DNA of 64,000 nt from Ralstonia sp. 25mfcol4.1 (GTDB lineage: Bacteria > Pseudomonadota > Gammaproteobacteria > Burkholderiales > Burkholderiaceae), in assembly GCF_900104095.1 (NCBI RefSeq), contig NZ_FNJO01000011.1, positions 152,121 to 216,120 of the forward strand. Reading direction: 5' to 3'. Positions within the stretch are counted from its first letter, which is position 1. Each line of letters begins with the position of its first letter. Of this stretch, positions 1 through 10,896 are shown in pieces. The position numbers were made by a program, and so were the translations under genes. The notes below the pieces were generated by a model. The model made no database searches and had not been told where the DNA came from. It saw only the letters and a program-made list of their open reading frames with translations.

Positions 1-210
1 GGCCAGCGTGCCCATCACGCGGCCCACGCCGCCTTCGGTCAGGCCGGCCGCCAGCATGGCACCGACGATGATGATGGCCGAGATCGCATTGGTCACGGCC
101 ATCAGCGGGGTGTGCAGCGCGGGCGTGACCGTCCACACCACGTGGTACCCCACGTAAATTGCCAGCACGAAGATGATCAGGTTGATCACCGTGTGGTTCA
201 CCATCTCCAT
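1..210 (-). CDS. pntAb: NAD(P) transhydrogenase alpha subunit part 2, PntAb (3' end outside window)
   Basis: This is the small membrane subunit of proton-translocating transhydrogenase, which couples hydride transfer from NADH to NADP+ to proton influx across the inner membrane. The 70 visible codons are hydrophobic and include [17 protein letters not shown], typical of the PntAb membrane domain, and run in frame to the window edge. The ATG at 210 follows a strong GGAGGAG ribosome site, so it is preferred over the second ATG at 204. It lies 142 bases downstream of pntAa on the same strand. Splitting alpha into two proteins is usual in many proteobacteria. The remaining subunit, PntB, should lie beyond base 1. 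Confidence 0.92.
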   Translation of the reverse strand, partial: MEMVNHTVINLIIFVLAIYVGYHVVWTVTPALHTPLMAVTNAISAIIIVGAMLAAGLTEGGVGRVMGTLA

Positions 211-352
211 CGACTTCTCCTCCGTTGCTTTTGAATACTGCCGAGCGTCGCGTCCGCGCAGGCGGGCTGGAACTGCAGGATCAAGCTTGCCGGGGACGCG
301 GCGGGCCGTGGCGCAGGGCTCTTTCAGCGCCGCGGCATCTTCAGACGGGATG

Positions 353-1477
<1,125 letters not shown>

Positions 1478-1710
1478 CGTCAATTTCTCCTGTCTGGCGT
1501 CGTTCGTAATCTGGTCGGGCCAACGTCCTCGCCCGTTGATGCATTGCAAAAGAATGCGTCAATTTTTGCGCAGCTTACCCGAAACTTACGTTCGGTGGTG
1601 ACTCGCCGGTCGGGTATATGTGCTTTCACCGAAACTCATCTTTTCTGCTCATGAAATGACTCGTTTGATGCACATCGGATTACCCTGAATTCCGCCATTG
1701 ATGGAATGGC

Positions 1711-1740
1711 ATCGGCGTCACCTGCAATCTTGACGCCGAT
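1711..1740. repeat. Perfect 10-bp inverted repeat in the porin leader
   Basis: ATCGGCGTCA at 1711-1720 is the exact reverse complement of TGACGCCGAT at 1731-1740, with a 10-base spacer. It could be a protein operator or an RNA hairpin in the porin leader. It is too far from pntAa to be that gene's terminator. Confidence 0.6.
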
Positions 1741-1770
1741 TTGATACGGGGCTGCGTATCGTGGCGTCCA

Positions 1771-1792
1771 CGTCTCTTTCGAGGCGTTTTTT
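1771..1792 (+). terminator. Terminator-like hairpin upstream of the porin start
   Basis: CGTCTC, loop TTTC, then GAGGCG form a six-pair stem with one G-U pair, followed at once by six T residues. This has the shape of an intrinsic terminator. It lies between any upstream promoter and the porin ATG at 1818, so it could be an attenuator rather than the end of a transcript. The stem is short, so strength is uncertain. Confidence 0.4.
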
Positions 1793-1817
1793 CCAATTCG
1801 TCCACGGTTTTTCATTC

Positions 1818-2612
1818 ATGATTGCAACCCGCCTGATGACCTCGGCGCCGGCCTCGCTGGCCGCCGCCATCCTGCTTGCCGCCCCGTTTTCCAACGCCTT
1901 CGCGCAGCAGGCGGCCCCGGACGCCCCGCAGCCAGCGTCGCCGCACACCTTCACGGCCAACGTGTCGGTGGTGTCCGATTACCGCTACCGCGGGATCAGC
2001 CAGACCGACCGTCGCCCGTCCATCCAGGGCGGCTTCGACTACGCGCACGTGAGCGGCTTCTACGTCGGCAACTGGAACTCGAGCATCAGCTGGCTGGGCG
2101 ATGCCGACGCGTCGGTGTCCGCGCCCGTCGAGATGGATTTCTATGGCGGTTTCAGGAATACGTTCAAGCTGGCCGACCAGGAATTCAACTATGACCTGGG
2201 CGTGCTGGAGTACTACTATCCGGGCGGATACACGGCCACGCGTCCGTACACCACCGAGTTGTATGCCGGCATCGGCTGGGGGCCGGTCTTCCTCAAGTAC
2301 TCGCACGCGGTGACCAACCTGTTCGGGTTCGCCGACAGCAAGAACAGTTACTACGTCGATCTGACGGTCAACGTGCCGCTGAATGTGTGGGGCCTGACGC
2401 TGAACGCGCACGTCGGCTACCAGGGCGTGCAGCATTTCAGCGACGCCTCGTACACGGACTGGAAGGTTGGGCTGACGAAGGACCTGGGTAGTGGCTTCTC
2501 GCTGGCCGTGGCCTATCTCGACACGAACGCCAGCAAGGCTGCCTACACGAACACGCGCGGACGCTACCTGGGCAAGGCGACGGCCTTGGCGTCGATCACG
2601 AAGACGTTCTGA
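1818..2612 (+). CDS. TorF family putative outer-membrane porin
   Basis: This 264-residue protein matches the TorF / Gcw_chp family (TIGR02001) of predicted outer-membrane beta-barrels of unknown substrate. A signal peptide of about 29 residues ends ...PFSNAFA before QQAAPDAPQ. The mature part opens with the family hallmark SVVSDYRYRGISQTDRRPSIQGGFDY, here split as VSDYRYRGISQT and RRPSIQGGFDY, and ends in the aromatic residue expected of a barrel (TKTF). The ATG at 1818 is preferred over a GTG at 1761 because only it places the signal peptide at the N terminus. No strong ribosome site is visible. The gene is monocistronic and its leader carries two hairpins. Confidence 0.85.
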   Translation: MIATRLMTSAPASLAAAILLAAPFSNAFAQQAAPDAPQPASPHTFTANVSVVSDYRYRGISQTDRRPSIQGGFDYAHVSGFYVGNWNSSISWLGDADASVSAPVEMDFYGGFRNTFKLADQEFNYDLGVLEYYYPGGYTATRPYTTELYAGIGWGPVFLKYSHAVTNLFGFADSKNSYYVDLTVNVPLNVWGLTLNAHVGYQGVQHFSDASYTDWKVGLTKDLGSGFSLAVAYLDTNASKAAYTNTRGRYLGKATALASITKTF

Positions 2613-2704
2613 GCGCCGGATACGTGCTGGCGGCCCGCATCTTTACGCGTTCTTGATGGCGGGCCGGCCAAACGCTGCATCAAATTGAGGCCAGTCTCCC
2701 TAGC

Positions 2705-3073
2705 ATGGAACCATGTTCAACAGACGATCCGCCCCGCGCGGATCTTCGCTTCATGCGACAGTCATCGAGTCTCGCCGTGGCGTTTGCATCGGTTCCGCGA
2801 CGCCGTGCCATTGCCCAGGATCCATGGATTCGCCTGCGGCTGGCCGTCTCGTCGTCACAGGTCTTCGCGCTGCGCCAGACGCTGCATCGCGCGATCGGCA
2901 ACATGGCCCGGATCTACGTGGTGGAAGTGGATCATCGCAACGGCGAGACCGCGCTGCACGTGGAGGTGGAGCGCGGCGACCGCGACGCGGCCATGCACGC
3001 AATCATGGCGGCCTTGCCCGCGGCCGAATTTGGCGTGGCGACGATGCTCGGGGACGACCATGGCACGCATTGA
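2705..3073 (+). CDS. Small protein of unknown function coupled to a DapA-family gene
   Basis: This 122-codon frame is not recognised. It has no clear signal peptide or membrane segment. Its C-terminal half (ARIYVVEVDHRNGETALHVEVERGD, here given as ARIYVVEVDHRNGETAL and HVEVERGD) looks like a small alpha/beta fold. Its TGA lies inside the start of the next gene, an overlap of 14 bases (3060-3073), so the two are probably translationally coupled. A second in-frame ATG at 2753 would shorten it by 16 residues. It overlaps no competing gene and has high third-position G+C, both of which favour real coding. Function is unknown. Confidence 0.6.
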   Translation: MEPCSTDDPPRADLRFMRQSSSLAVAFASVPRRRAIAQDPWIRLRLAVSSSQVFALRQTLHRAIGNMARIYVVEVDHRNGETALHVEVERGDRDAAMHAIMAALPAAEFGVATMLGDDHGTH

Positions 3074-3968
3074 CCCGCAGCGCGGCGCAATTGCCGATGG
3101 CCTGTGGCTGCCGATGGTCACGCCGCTGCGCAACGACCAGGTGGATATCGATGACGCCCAGCGCCTGGCGTCGCACTACGCGGCGGCCGGTGTCGATGGC
3201 CTGATCGTGCTGGGCACGACGGGCGAGGGCGGCCTGCTGACCGATGCCGAGCGGTTCATGCTGACGGCGGCGGTGCTCGAAGCCGTCGACGGCGCGCTGC
3301 CGGTGATGGCCGGCGTGGGCGGCGTGGCCACCCACGCCGTGTGCGATCAGGTGCGCCGGCTCGACCGCCTGCCGCTGGCCGGCTACCTGGTGCCGCCGCC
3401 GTACTACCTGCGCGTGTCCGACGAAGGCATCGCCTGGCATATGCGCAGCGTGGCGGCCCAGACTGGCAAACCGCTGATGCTCTACAACGTGCCCAAGCGC
3501 ACCGGCTGCACGATTTCTCCCGAACTGGCGTGGCGCCTCGCCGCCCATCCGCAGATCGTGGCCGTCAAGGAATGCGACCCGGCCGGCATGCGCTCGCTGG
3601 CCATGCAGGACCTGATCGGCGTGTATTGCGGCGACGATGCGTCGATGCTCGACCACCTGCTGCGCGGCGGCCAGGGCATCGTGCCGGCTGCGGCGCACGT
3701 ACGCCCCGACCTGTTCGTACGGCTGCTGCATCTGGCGCGCACCGGACGCGACGAGGCCGCGCGGGCCCTGTTCCGGCAGCTGTCGCCGCTGATCGGGCTG
3801 ATGTTCGCCGAGCCCAATCCGGCACCTGTGAAAGCCGCGCTGGCGCTGGCCGGCATGACCACGGCCGAGGTGCGTCGCCCGCTGATGCCGGTGTCGAAGT
3901 CACTTGTGGCCCGCATCGACGCGGCCATCGCCGAGCTGCCCCCCATGCTGACGGCCGAGGCGGCCTGA
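3060..3968 (+). CDS. DapA/NanA-family (dihydrodipicolinate synthase-like) aldolase
   Basis: This 302-residue class I aldolase belongs to the pyruvate-dependent DHDPS / N-acetylneuraminate lyase family. GTTGEGGLL at about residues 52-60 is the pyruvate-binding loop. The tyrosine of LMLYNVPKRTG and the Schiff-base lysine of IVAVKECDPAG are both present, and the arginine after YNVPK matches the dicarboxylate-contacting position. It sits beside a small unknown gene and not in a lysine pathway context. It may therefore be a paralogue acting on another aldehyde rather than the main DapA. The start overlaps the upstream stop, which suggests coupling. The family is sure; the substrate is not. Confidence 0.85.
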   Translation: MARIDPQRGAIADGLWLPMVTPLRNDQVDIDDAQRLASHYAAAGVDGLIVLGTTGEGGLLTDAERFMLTAAVLEAVDGALPVMAGVGGVATHAVCDQVRRLDRLPLAGYLVPPPYYLRVSDEGIAWHMRSVAAQTGKPLMLYNVPKRTGCTISPELAWRLAAHPQIVAVKECDPAGMRSLAMQDLIGVYCGDDASMLDHLLRGGQGIVPAAAHVRPDLFVRLLHLARTGRDEAARALFRQLSPLIGLMFAEPNPAPVKAALALAGMTTAEVRRPLMPVSKSLVARIDAAIAELPPMLTAEAA

Positions 3969-4027
3969 AACTCCGCGCGCCATGCACGTTCGAACGGCAA
4001 CCGGTAAAATGCCGGATTGCTTAAAAA

Positions 4028-4582
4028 ATGTGCATCATGTCACGTGAATGGATTGCCAGCGTCACGGTTGCCGCCGTCATTGAACGCGGCGGCCGCTTTC
4101 TGCTGGTGGAAGAGGAAACGGCAGATGGCCTGCGTCTGAACCAGCCGGCGGGCCACCTGGAGCCGGGCGAGAGCCTGATCCGCGCCGTTGTCCGCGAAAC
4201 GCTCGAAGAAACCGCCCACACGTTCGAACCCCGCGCGCTGCTCGGCTGCTACATGAGCCGCGGCCGGTCGTCGCGCGACGGTGGCGATACCACCTATATC
4301 CGCTTCGGCTTCACGGGCGACCTGGGCTCGCTCGACGCCGGCCGCCAGCTCGATACCGGCATTGTCCGCACGGTCTGGATGACCGCCGAGGAATTGCGCG
4401 CCTGCGCCGATCGACATCGCTCGCCGCTGGTCATGGCATGCGTCGACGATTACCTGGCCGGCAAGCGTTTTGCGCTCGACGTGCTGCATACCCATCCCAC
4501 CGCCATCGCCGGCGCCACCGATGCTGCCCTGGCCGCGGTGACGGGGCAGGCACCGGGGCAGGCACCGGGAGCGGCATCGTGA
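4028..4582 (+). CDS. Nudix hydrolase (NudJ-like)
   Basis: This 184-residue protein carries a full Nudix box: [20 protein letters not shown] at about residues 45-64, with the Gx5Ex7REUxEE spacing. Such enzymes hydrolyse nucleoside diphosphate derivatives. NudJ members act on thiamine pyrophosphate precursors and nucleoside triphosphates. The last ~30 residues are rich in Ala, Gly and Gln and look disordered. The second ATG at 4037 (MSREWIASV) is an equally good start, and neither has a strong ribosome site. The stop overlaps the mnmA GTG as GTGA, so translation of mnmA is probably coupled to this gene. Confidence 0.88.
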   Translation: MCIMSREWIASVTVAAVIERGGRFLLVEEETADGLRLNQPAGHLEPGESLIRAVVRETLEETAHTFEPRALLGCYMSRGRSSRDGGDTTYIRFGFTGDLGSLDAGRQLDTGIVRTVWMTAEELRACADRHRSPLVMACVDDYLAGKRFALDVLHTHPTAIAGATDAALAAVTGQAPGQAPGAAS

Positions 4583-5658
4583 GCGGCAAGCGGGTGGTTG
4601 TGGGCATGTCGGGGGGCGTGGATTCGTCGGTCACGGCATGGCTGCTCAAGCAGCAAGGGTATGAGGTCATCGGCCTGTTCATGAAGAACTGGGAAGACGA
4701 TGACGACAGCGAGTATTGCTCCACGCGGCAGGACTGGCTCGACGTGGCGTCCGTGGCCGACGTGATCGGCGTGGACGTGGAAGCCGTCAACTTCGCCGCC
4801 GAATACAAGGACCGCGTGTTCGCCGATTTCCTGCGCGAATACTCGGCGGGCCGCACGCCGAACCCGGACGTGCTGTGCAACGCCGAAATCAAGTTCAAGG
4901 CCTTCCTGGACCATGCGATGTCGCTGGGCGCCGAACTGATCGCCACCGGCCACTATGCGCGCGTGCGCCAGGCCTCCAACGGCAGGTTCGAACTGCTCAA
5001 GGCGTTCGACCATACCAAGGACCAGAGCTATTTCCTGCACCGGCTGAACCAGGCGCAACTGTCGCGCACGATGTTCCCGCTGGGCGAAATGCCGAAGACC
5101 CGCGTGCGCGAGATCGCCGCCGAAATCGGCCTGCCGAACGCGAAGAAGAAGGACTCCACGGGCATCTGCTTCATCGGCGAACGCCCGTTCCGCGACTTCC
5201 TGAACCGCTACCTCCCGACCAAGCCCGGCCCGATGGTGACCGACGAAGGCAAGGTCGTCGGCGAACACATCGGCCTGGCGTTCTACACGCTGGGCCAGCG
5301 CAAGGGCATCGGCCTGGGCGGCAGCAAGGACGGCAGCGGCGATGCGTGGTACGTGGCGCGCAAGGACATGGCATCGAACACGCTCTACGTCGTGCAAGGC
5401 CACGACCACCCCTGGCTGCTGAAGCCGGAACTCGACGCGGCAGACCTGTCGTGGGTCGCCGGCGAACCGCCGGCCGCGGGGGCGACGATGTCGGCCAAGA
5501 CCCGATATCGGCAAAGCGACGCGCCGTGCACGGTCGTCAAGGCCGAAGGCGATGAACTGCGGCTGTCGTTTGCCGAGGCGCAGTGGGCCGTGACGCCTGG
5601 GCAGTCGGCCGTGCTCTATGACGGGGAGGTTTGTCTGGGTGGGGGGATTATCCGGTAG
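4579..5658 (+). CDS. mnmA: tRNA-specific 2-thiouridylase MnmA
   Basis: MnmA (359 residues) inserts sulfur at C2 of the wobble uridine of tRNA-Lys, -Glu and -Gln. The ATP-pyrophosphatase loop SGGVDSS is at residues 11-17. The two catalytic cysteines are C100 ([12 protein letters not shown]) and C197 ([10 protein letters not shown]). [10 protein letters not shown] near residue 35 and the C-terminal barrel are typical. The start is the GTG at 4579, which overlaps the Nudix stop; it gives the family N terminus [18 protein letters not shown] strong terminator follows. Confidence 0.97.
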   Translation: MSGKRVVVGMSGGVDSSVTAWLLKQQGYEVIGLFMKNWEDDDDSEYCSTRQDWLDVASVADVIGVDVEAVNFAAEYKDRVFADFLREYSAGRTPNPDVLCNAEIKFKAFLDHAMSLGAELIATGHYARVRQASNGRFELLKAFDHTKDQSYFLHRLNQAQLSRTMFPLGEMPKTRVREIAAEIGLPNAKKKDSTGICFIGERPFRDFLNRYLPTKPGPMVTDEGKVVGEHIGLAFYTLGQRKGIGLGGSKDGSGDAWYVARKDMASNTLYVVQGHDHPWLLKPELDAADLSWVAGEPPAAGATMSAKTRYRQSDAPCTVVKAEGDELRLSFAEAQWAVTPGQSAVLYDGEVCLGGGIIR

Positions 5659-5662
5659 GGGG

Positions 5663-5685
5663 AAAGGGCCGTTGGGCCCTTTTTT
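5663..5685 (+). terminator. Intrinsic terminator after mnmA
   Basis: AAAGGGCC and GGCCCTTT form a perfect 8-bp stem with loop GTTG, followed by further T residues. It ends the Nudix-mnmA transcript and marks the border with the accessory patch. Confidence 0.85.
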
Positions 5686-5693
5686 CGTCGTAT

Positions 5694-6539
5694 CTAGAAT
5701 TCCCCGACGGGTTTGACCGCGCTCTCGCCTGTCAGCAAATCGACACCCAAGGTCGTTCCCCCGGTAACTTTTACGGGCCCCGCGTTGGCTGCCAGCCACA
5801 ACGTCCCTTCGAATAGGGTATTCAGCAGCGGCATTCTGCTGGAGTCGTAATAGCTCACCTTGAGCTTGCAGGCATCCTCATACCGGGATTCCCGGGCAGA
5901 GATGGATTCGCGGCCCAGATACTGCACGGTCACGTGGGTGCGCCGGGCCTCTATATCGAGAGCCAGGCCGTCCAGATGCCCGCGCCGGCTGTCCGGATCC
6001 GGATCGGGCCTTGCTTCGTTGTACTCAATCAGTATCAGCGATAAGCTTTCATTTGCCTTCATGCCCACCAACGTCGGTACGCCGACTTTGCCGGTCACTC
6101 GATTTTGGTATTCGAAACGACGGTATTTGCTGACGTTGCGGTCGTATCCCCATTGAACGACGCCGAGCGGAAATATCATTTCGCTCGGATCAACATAGAC
6201 ATCTGTATAGATCGGGAAGGAGTCGGGCCGGTAGGCAACCCTATCGTAGAGTGTCAGCTTTTTTACTTCCTGCCCGCGAAACTGCGTATCGACCAAGTCC
6301 TTCGCGCCGAATTCGATCATACCTTCGAACTTCCACAGGTTGACCAGCGCCTGGATCATCTGGCCGTCCGGTATGGTCTTCGTCAGACACGATTCGTCAA
6401 AATCGGCGTGCCGCGCAACCGGCGGCGTATCGCCGGGAGGGATGTTTCCTCCGGCCAGACCATCCTGCTTCTCATCGTTGGACCCGCCACAGGCGGCGGC
6501 AATGCCTGCCACCAGTACTAGTGCGCATGTTCTCTTCAT
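5694..6539 (-). CDS. Lipoprotein of unknown function
   Basis: This 281-residue protein has a lipoprotein signal: MKRTCALVLVAGIAAAC with the lipobox cysteine at residue 17, followed by a polar linker (GGSNDEKQDGLAGGN) and a soluble beta-rich domain. The frame is open 20 codons further upstream, but only the ATG at 6539, with GGAG about ten bases ahead, places the signal correctly. The family is not recognised. Base composition is clearly lower in G+C than in flanking housekeeping genes. It lies 84 bases downstream of the probable immunity gene on the same strand, so it may belong to the same acquired module. A role there is only inference. Confidence 0.8.
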   Translation of the reverse strand: MKRTCALVLVAGIAAACGGSNDEKQDGLAGGNIPPGDTPPVARHADFDESCLTKTIPDGQMIQALVNLWKFEGMIEFGAKDLVDTQFRGQEVKKLTLYDRVAYRPDSFPIYTDVYVDPSEMIFPLGVVQWGYDRNVSKYRRFEYQNRVTGKVGVPTLVGMKANESLSLILIEYNEARPDPDPDSRRGHLDGLALDIEARRTHVTVQYLGRESISARESRYEDACKLKVSYYDSSRMPLLNTLFEGTLWLAANAGPVKVTGGTTLGVDLLTGESAVKPVGEF

Positions 6540-6623
6540 TTTCCAGAAACTCCGGGAAGGGTTGAAGGGGCGCGTGGATTCTCGGTGGTCTGGTGCCACC
6601 TTGTTTATGAGTTCAACTACACT

Positions 6624-7055
6624 TCATTGGCCGATCGCGGTCAGGACAAATTCTTTTTCCCCGACAATATACGTATCTGCAACCACACCCGGTCTCAAGA
6701 TGAAACCTTTCAGTGTCGGTGAAAACATTATGCAATCGCTTAGATTAAGTTTAAGCCATTGTTCGTCTTGAAATTTCTCTACCCCTTCTGCATTCGAGGT
6801 GAAAGGGAATGTCCGTGGAAGCTCTTCATGAAAAAGATCAAATACACTAACCACAAAGAAATGCGATGAATGGTCCAAAGCTAGAGCATTGGAAATAAAT
6901 TTCGCATCGTCATCAAAGATGGCCTTGTCATCGATCGTGTCCACAAGCCATCCTCGCGCTTCGATCGCAGAAACAATCAGATGCCCTTCAGGGGCGACAT
7001 ACTGTTTAAGTTTCATGAGGGCGTCGTTCAGTTCGTGATTCCTATTTTTTGCCAT
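6624..7055 (-). CDS. Probable immunity protein of a contact-dependent toxin remnant
   Basis: This 143-residue soluble acidic protein is not recognised by family. The evidence for immunity is positional. Its ATG at 7055 lies inside the last codons of the toxin-like tail (14-base overlap), with ribosome site GGGAGATC also inside that tail. This is the arrangement normally seen between CdiA effector ends and CdiI immunity genes. The protein is small, lacks a signal peptide and has low G+C with rare codons for this genome, again as for CdiI genes. It appears intact, while the toxin carrier upstream is broken. It could still protect against attack by siblings with an intact locus. Confidence 0.6.
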   Translation of the reverse strand: MAKNRNHELNDALMKLKQYVAPEGHLIVSAIEARGWLVDTIDDKAIFDDDAKFISNALALDHSSHFFVVSVFDLFHEELPRTFPFTSNAEGVEKFQDEQWLKLNLSDCIMFSPTLKGFILRPGVVADTYIVGEKEFVLTAIGQ

Positions 7056-8094
7056 ATCTGATCTCCCGTTTCGTTCTGCCCCTTCCGTTCTGGAATTCAA
7101 TCGTAGTCCGTCCGTCCTTGCTTGGCCGCAAAATCACTTTTGACGCGTCGTCGAGTGTCCCGATCTTCACTGGTCCCCTCTTAGTGATTTCCGTTCGCAC
7201 GCCTTGAGGGTTAAGCGCCCTGAAATCCCGATTCGCAGTGTCGTCACTACTGTTCGGTACTGACTCAATTGAAGTGCCCCGCGTGCCGCGCGCGCCGGGG
7301 TCGCCTCCGCCGAGGTCGTGGTTCAGGCTCGCGTAGAACAGGTCGTTGAGCGTCCACCAGTCGTCGAACGAAAGCGTCACGCTGCCCAGGTACTTGCCGG
7401 TCTGGCTGCTGCCCGAGTCGTCGACCGTGGCGCTGATGCGAAACGGGATGCCCTGATGCCAGCGGATGACCAGGTCGCTTTCGCCGGGCCGTGCGCCGGC
7501 GTCGTCGGCCGGCACGATCTGGATATCGGCCTCGGCCGTGGGGACGCGCTTGAAGTTCTCCAGCCCCTGTTCGATGTCGCGCAGGTTCAGGATGTCGCCG
7601 GGCCGTGCCGGGAGCGCATTTCACTGGGTGGCGCGCGGATTGGAATCTTCGGTGAAGCGGATCGCGCGGATGCGGCCGGGCAGCACGGTCAACGTCAGCG
7701 TGCCCGATTTCAGGTCCTGCGGCGCGGCCAGTACGCGTGTGGTGACATAGCCTTTCTGCACCAGCGCGTTCTGCACGCGGGCCATCACGATATTGATGCC
7801 GTGCGAGCCCAGGCAGCGGCCGGTTGCCGCATCCGCCGGCAGACTGGCTGCGGCAAGCGCCCATTGGAAGCGCTCGGCGGCGTCGCCCGCCAGCGACAGG
7901 TGATCGATCCGGAAGCAGGGGGATTCGTCGGCGGGAAGCGCCTCGGTGGCCGTGGCGGCAGGGCGTTGCAGCCGGACGTCGGTCTCCGGCTCCATGCGCT
8001 CGCGCAATGCGCGCTCGCGCTCCTGTTGCCGGATCAGTTCAGGCGTATTTGAATCGCGTGGTGGTGCGCCGGGCGCCGGCTGCGCAAGGGCCAT
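7042..8094 (-). pseudogene. Collapsed cdiB/cdiA-like locus: TpsB transporter N-terminus fused to an effector C-terminal toxin tail
   Basis: Read on the minus strand from 8094, this is the N-terminal half of a ShlB/FhaC/HecB-type TpsB transporter. It shows the POTRA region (GYVTTRVLAAPQDL, LPGRIRAIRF), then an in-frame TGA at 7621-7623 where the family has a Trp before NALPARPGD. Past the stop the same frame continues as LNLRDIEQGLENFKRVPTAE and DLVIRWHQGIPFRI to the first barrel strands, NHDLGGGDPGARGTRG, ending near 7276. The sequence then changes abruptly to lower G+C and to a ~78-residue tail ending ILRPSKDGRTTIEFQNGRG and TKREIRY. This ending is typical of small RNase-type effector domains. 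The rest of the barrel and nearly all of a TpsA/CdiA exoprotein are missing. The upstream signal-like residues (LYRLWRLVASIVTLPGLAG) have no start codon in frame. Confidence 0.75.
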
Positions 8095-8442
8095 GCCGGC
8101 AAGGCCGGGCAGGGTAACGATACTGGCGACCAGCCGCCATAGCCGGTAAAGATGCGCGAATCCGCGCGCGTTACGATGACTTGTCCTGACCTGTTAATGC
8201 CCCACGTCGCGGCTCCGAAGCTGAATCGGCGCATTGGGATGCAATGAGACAGGAGGTGAACATTGCGTCCACCGATCGTCCGCGCGCCAGATCAGCGCGG
8301 GACGTTAGCGAGAGGCGCTAGAGGTGAAAATCGTAGAACGCTTGAAGTCTTCCGAACAACGGTGGAAAAATGCTTACCGTTGTATTGCGCCTACGATGTG
8401 TGTCAGATCGGCGGACAATCTGTCTCGGACTTTTCCGAAGGT
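8095..8442. other. Intergenic region between the TpsB remnant and GST
   Basis: These 348 bases hold the degraded leader of the TpsB remnant and the 3' flank of the GST gene. On the plus strand a perfect Shine-Dalgarno-like AGGAGGTGA lies at about 8252-8260. The frames it could serve are short or run antisense to GST, and none resembles a known protein. No convincing gene is seen. Confidence 0.5.
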
Positions 8443-9057
8443 TCAACCCTTCGGCGGCTCCGTATCGATGAACGACTGGCGCTTTTCGATCTTGTCCTGG
8501 AAGGCAACCAGGTTCGGGTACTGGTCGCGCCAGGCGATGTCCGGGAAGCGGAAGTCCAGGTACGCCAGCGCGCAGCCCACGGACACGTCGGCCAGGGTGT
8601 AGTGGATGCCGGTGCACCACGGCTTGTCGGCCAGGCCCTTCGACATGGCGGCCACGGCGGCGTCGATCTTGCCGCGCTGGCGCGCGACCCAGCTTTCGCT
8701 GCGTTCGGCGGGCTGGCGCTGCGTGGTTTCCAGGCGAACCAGCAGGGCGGCGTCCAGCAGCCCATCGGCGAGGGCTTCCCAGCAGCGCACTTCCAGGCGC
8801 TCGCGGCTGCCCTGCGGAATCAGGCGGCTGACGGGCGACAGCGTGTCGGCGTACTCTGCAATCACGCGCGAATCGAAGACCGCGCCACCGTCTTCCATGA
8901 TCAGGCACGGCACCTTGCCGAGCGGGTTGAACTGGCCAATGATGGTGTCGGGCGACCAGACGTTCTCCTCGATCATCTGGTAGTCGATCTTCTTCTCCGC
9001 CAGCACCACGCGCACCTTGCGCGCATACGGGCTGGTCTGGGACGCATACAGCTTCAT
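8443..9057 (-). CDS. Glutathione S-transferase family protein
   Basis: This 204-residue cytosolic protein has the two-domain GST fold. The thioredoxin-like N-terminal domain begins MKLYASQTSPYARKVRVVLA, where the Ser/Tyr residues around position 9-11 are candidates for glutathione activation. It contains NPLGKVPCLI with the cis-proline and the D-S-R segment (VFDSRVIAEY) that binds the gamma-glutamyl group. The all-helical C-terminal domain includes TLADVSVGCALAYLDFR. A GGGGAGAAC ribosome site precedes the ATG at 9057. The substrate cannot be told from sequence. A long hairpin-forming inverted repeat lies 17-94 bases upstream of its start. Confidence 0.9.
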   Translation of the reverse strand: MKLYASQTSPYARKVRVVLAEKKIDYQMIEENVWSPDTIIGQFNPLGKVPCLIMEDGGAVFDSRVIAEYADTLSPVSRLIPQGSRERLEVRCWEALADGLLDAALLVRLETTQRQPAERSESWVARQRGKIDAAVAAMSKGLADKPWCTGIHYTLADVSVGCALAYLDFRFPDIAWRDQYPNLVAFQDKIEKRQSFIDTEPPKG

Positions 9058-10816
<1,759 letters not shown>

Positions 10817-10864
10817 CCGCCGCCAGGCGCGCCGCGATATGCCGCGGCGCCGCAATGTAATGGA

Positions 10865-10896
10865 AGAGGGCTGACCCGAAGGGGTTGGCCCTTTTT
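10865..10896 (+). terminator. Intrinsic terminator after purB
   Basis: AGGGC-tg-ACCC, loop GAAG, then GGGT-tg-GCCCT form a stem with a small internal loop, followed by five T residues. It lies 49 bases past the purB stop. Confidence 0.8.

Larger units (their letters stand above)
1478..1817. other. Divergent intergenic region between pntAa and the porin
   Basis: These 340 bases separate two divergent genes and must hold both promoters. No credible coding sequence was seen. Two structures stand out and are listed separately: a perfect 10-bp inverted repeat at 1711-1740 and a terminator-like hairpin at 1771-1792, 25 bases ahead of the porin start. Confidence 0.6.

Noticed and set aside
3060..3968. 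Assigning the aldolase as dapA of lysine synthesis.
   Set aside because: Catalytic residues fit the whole family, and the neighbours give no lysine-pathway context, so a specific gene symbol is not justified.
8435..8454. Hairpin CCGAAGG/CCTTCGG at the GST 3' end, considered as a terminator.
   Set aside because: It overlaps the last GST codons and has no T-run in the direction of GST transcription.
8324..8602. A plus-strand frame of 92 codons starting at GTG 8324 after AGAGGTGA.
   Set aside because: More than half is antisense to the GST gene and no similarity was recognised. The ribosome-like site alone is not enough.
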